Source: Thalassotalea sp. HSM 43 (GTDB lineage Bacteria > Pseudomonadota > Gammaproteobacteria > Enterobacterales > Alteromonadaceae). From it: a stretch of DNA of 64,000 nt. This document shows, one piece after another, positions 63,162-64,000 of this stretch. The notes under the pieces are model-generated. The model did no database searches, had not been told where the DNA came from, and saw only the letters and a program-made list of their open reading frames with translations. The first letter of the stretch is position 1. The number at the start of each line of letters is the position of its first letter. The stretch lies in contig NZ_CP038493.1 in assembly GCF_004752005.1 (NCBI RefSeq), positions 434,001-498,000 on the forward strand, in the 5' to 3' direction. A program made the position numbers and the translations under genes.

Positions 63162-63899
63162 ATGGCAAATCACGCCCTATTAAATAACGTTGAGCACAAA
63201 GACGTCAAAGTTATCACCAAACGCAGCGCTCAATATGGCGACAACATGTGGTATTCAATGACTTTCCCGCAAGAATTTCGCAGTGCCCAAGCATACTACC
63301 CTATTTTCTTTACCAAAGACCCAGGTACAGGCAAGTTCATTTGTGCCGCATTATTTGGTTTTGCCGAGCAAGAAAACTTATTCTTAAACGACGATGGCTG
63401 GCACGCGCGTTATATTCCTATTTCGGTATTACGTCATCCATTTTTGATTGCCCGCCAAACTGTTGAAGTGGATGGTCAAGAGCAAGAGAAACGCATGTTG
63501 ACCATTGATATGGATAACCCGCGAGTAAACAGCGACGAGGGTGAAGAGTTATTCCTCGAGTTTGGTGGTAACAGCGAATACCTAGACCGCATGGCAAGCA
63601 TTATGGAAGCCCTGCACTTTGGCGCGCTCGATGGCATGAAATTCTGTGAGCGCTTGGTTGAGCTAAACCTGATTGAACCATTCACTCTCGATGTAACGCT
63701 AAACGATCAAAGCAAGCATCAAATGCTTGGTTTTTATACCATTAGCGAAGAAAAGCTAAATGATTTGGACGTCAGCGTATTACAAGAATTAAAAGAAAAA
63801 GGTTACTTACAAGCCATCTATATGCAAATCGCTTCGCAAAGTAATATCAACAACTTGCTTGATAAGAAAAATGCGCAGGTCGCTGCGACAGCCGTGTAA
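63162..63899 (+). CDS. SapC family protein
   Basis: A 245-residue protein of the SapC family (named from an S-layer-linked gene of Campylobacter); biochemical role unknown. Marks: YYPIFFTKDPGTGKFICAALFGFAEQEN, split here as YYPIFFTKDPGTGKF (residues 46-60) and ICAALFGFAEQENLFL (61-76). Also ARYIPISVLRHPFLI (near 85-99), DMDNPRV, and FCERLVELNLIEPFTLDVTL (near 161-180). No signal peptide. Ribosome binding site GGGAGA is five to six bases upstream. It sits between the halogenase and the cupin gene, the usual cassette order in TonB-receptor loci. Confidence 0.88.
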   Translation: MANHALLNNVEHKDVKVITKRSAQYGDNMWYSMTFPQEFRSAQAYYPIFFTKDPGTGKFICAALFGFAEQENLFLNDDGWHARYIPISVLRHPFLIARQTVEVDGQEQEKRMLTIDMDNPRVNSDEGEELFLEFGGNSEYLDRMASIMEALHFGALDGMKFCERLVELNLIEPFTLDVTLNDQSKHQMLGFYTISEEKLNDLDVSVLQELKEKGYLQAIYMQIASQSNINNLLDKKNAQVAATAV

Positions 63900-63916
63900 A
63901 CCAAATAGGCGTTGTT

Positions 63917-64000
63917 ATGCTGGACATTAAAACCCAGGTAAAACAAATAGCAGGCGTTACTCCAGAGGCGATCCCTGAATCGGTCATTGCCTCTACGGAA
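63917..64000 (+). CDS. N-terminal fragment, probably a cupin-like (JmjC/cupin_8) protein
   Basis: Only 28 codons are inside the window: MLDIKTQVKQIAGVTPEAIP and eight more, open to the edge. It starts 17 bases after the SapC stop, so it belongs to the same transcript. The residues are too few to prove a family. The N-terminal pattern and the position after halogenase and SapC suggest the cupin_8/JmjC-like protein that commonly completes this cassette. Confidence 0.45.
   Translation, partial: MLDIKTQVKQIAGVTPEAIPESVIASTE

Overview
The window is chromosomal DNA of a marine gammaproteobacterium. Gene content and order (gcvA-ygdD-rlmM, cysB-topA, tpm-sohB-yciK, hemA-prfA-prmC divergent from lolB-ispE-prs-rplY-pth-ychF, truC with DUF3549/DUF3301) are those of the Alteromonadales/Vibrionales. 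The moderate-to-low GC, the many small lipoproteins, the GlyGly-CTERM protease and the TonB-receptor-linked halogenase cassette point to an Alteromonadales genus such as Thalassotalea or Colwellia. This assignment is an inference from gene content, not from a phylogenetic marker. I saw no tRNA, rRNA, CRISPR array, insertion sequence or prophage.

Layout. 1-4,000: rlmM (cut by the window edge), a DUF423 membrane protein, an alpha/beta hydrolase and gcvA on the minus strand, then a small acidic secreted protein and cysB. 4,200-18,240: topA, a large Ig-repeat lipoprotein, a dicarboxylate/amino-acid:cation symporter, tpm-sohB, a VolA-type lipase lipoprotein, yciK and a small lipoprotein. 18,260-27,000: the conserved hemA-prfA-prmC block and, divergently, lolB-ispE-prs-rplY-pth-ychF. 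27,100-34,100: adhE, a lipoprotein, a cold-shock protein, an acyl-CoA synthetase and truC. 34,100-39,800: DUF3549, DUF3301, a GCS2-type ligase overlapping an aspartoacylase-family hydrolase, a UbiA prenyltransferase and a K+-channel-like protein. 39,850-43,500: a two-component system with two spondin-domain exported proteins. 43,800-48,700: an acuI/yhdH reductase, a secreted M12B-like metalloprotease, a glutaredoxin, a Trp-rich protein and a DsbA-fold protein.

48,995-64,000 is a carbohydrate utilisation locus built around one divergent, LacI-type-controlled promoter region. The minus-strand operon encodes a GPH-family symporter, a GH94 phosphorylase, a CBM9-like secreted protein, a GH3 beta-glucosidase lipoprotein and an ADP-ribosylglycohydrolase-fold lipoprotein. 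The plus-strand arm encodes a 1009-residue TonB-dependent receptor followed by a flavin-dependent halogenase-like protein, a SapC protein and the start of a cupin-like protein. The inferred flow is outer-membrane uptake of an oligosaccharide by the receptor, periplasmic trimming by GH3, import by the symporter, and cytoplasmic phosphorolysis by GH94. The GH94 has sequence features that suggest cellobionate (oxidised cellobiose) rather than cellobiose. Three near-identical TGTAAGCGCTTNCA operators sit in the 565-bp divergent region; two lie 2-4 bases downstream of good sigma70 -10 boxes on opposite strands. No LacI gene lies in the window.

Scattered through the intergenic DNA are four short tandem arrays with 7-, 7-, 13- and 14-bp units. 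Two of them (consensus CTARGGR) begin exactly at the stop codon of the upstream gene and supply that stop codon.
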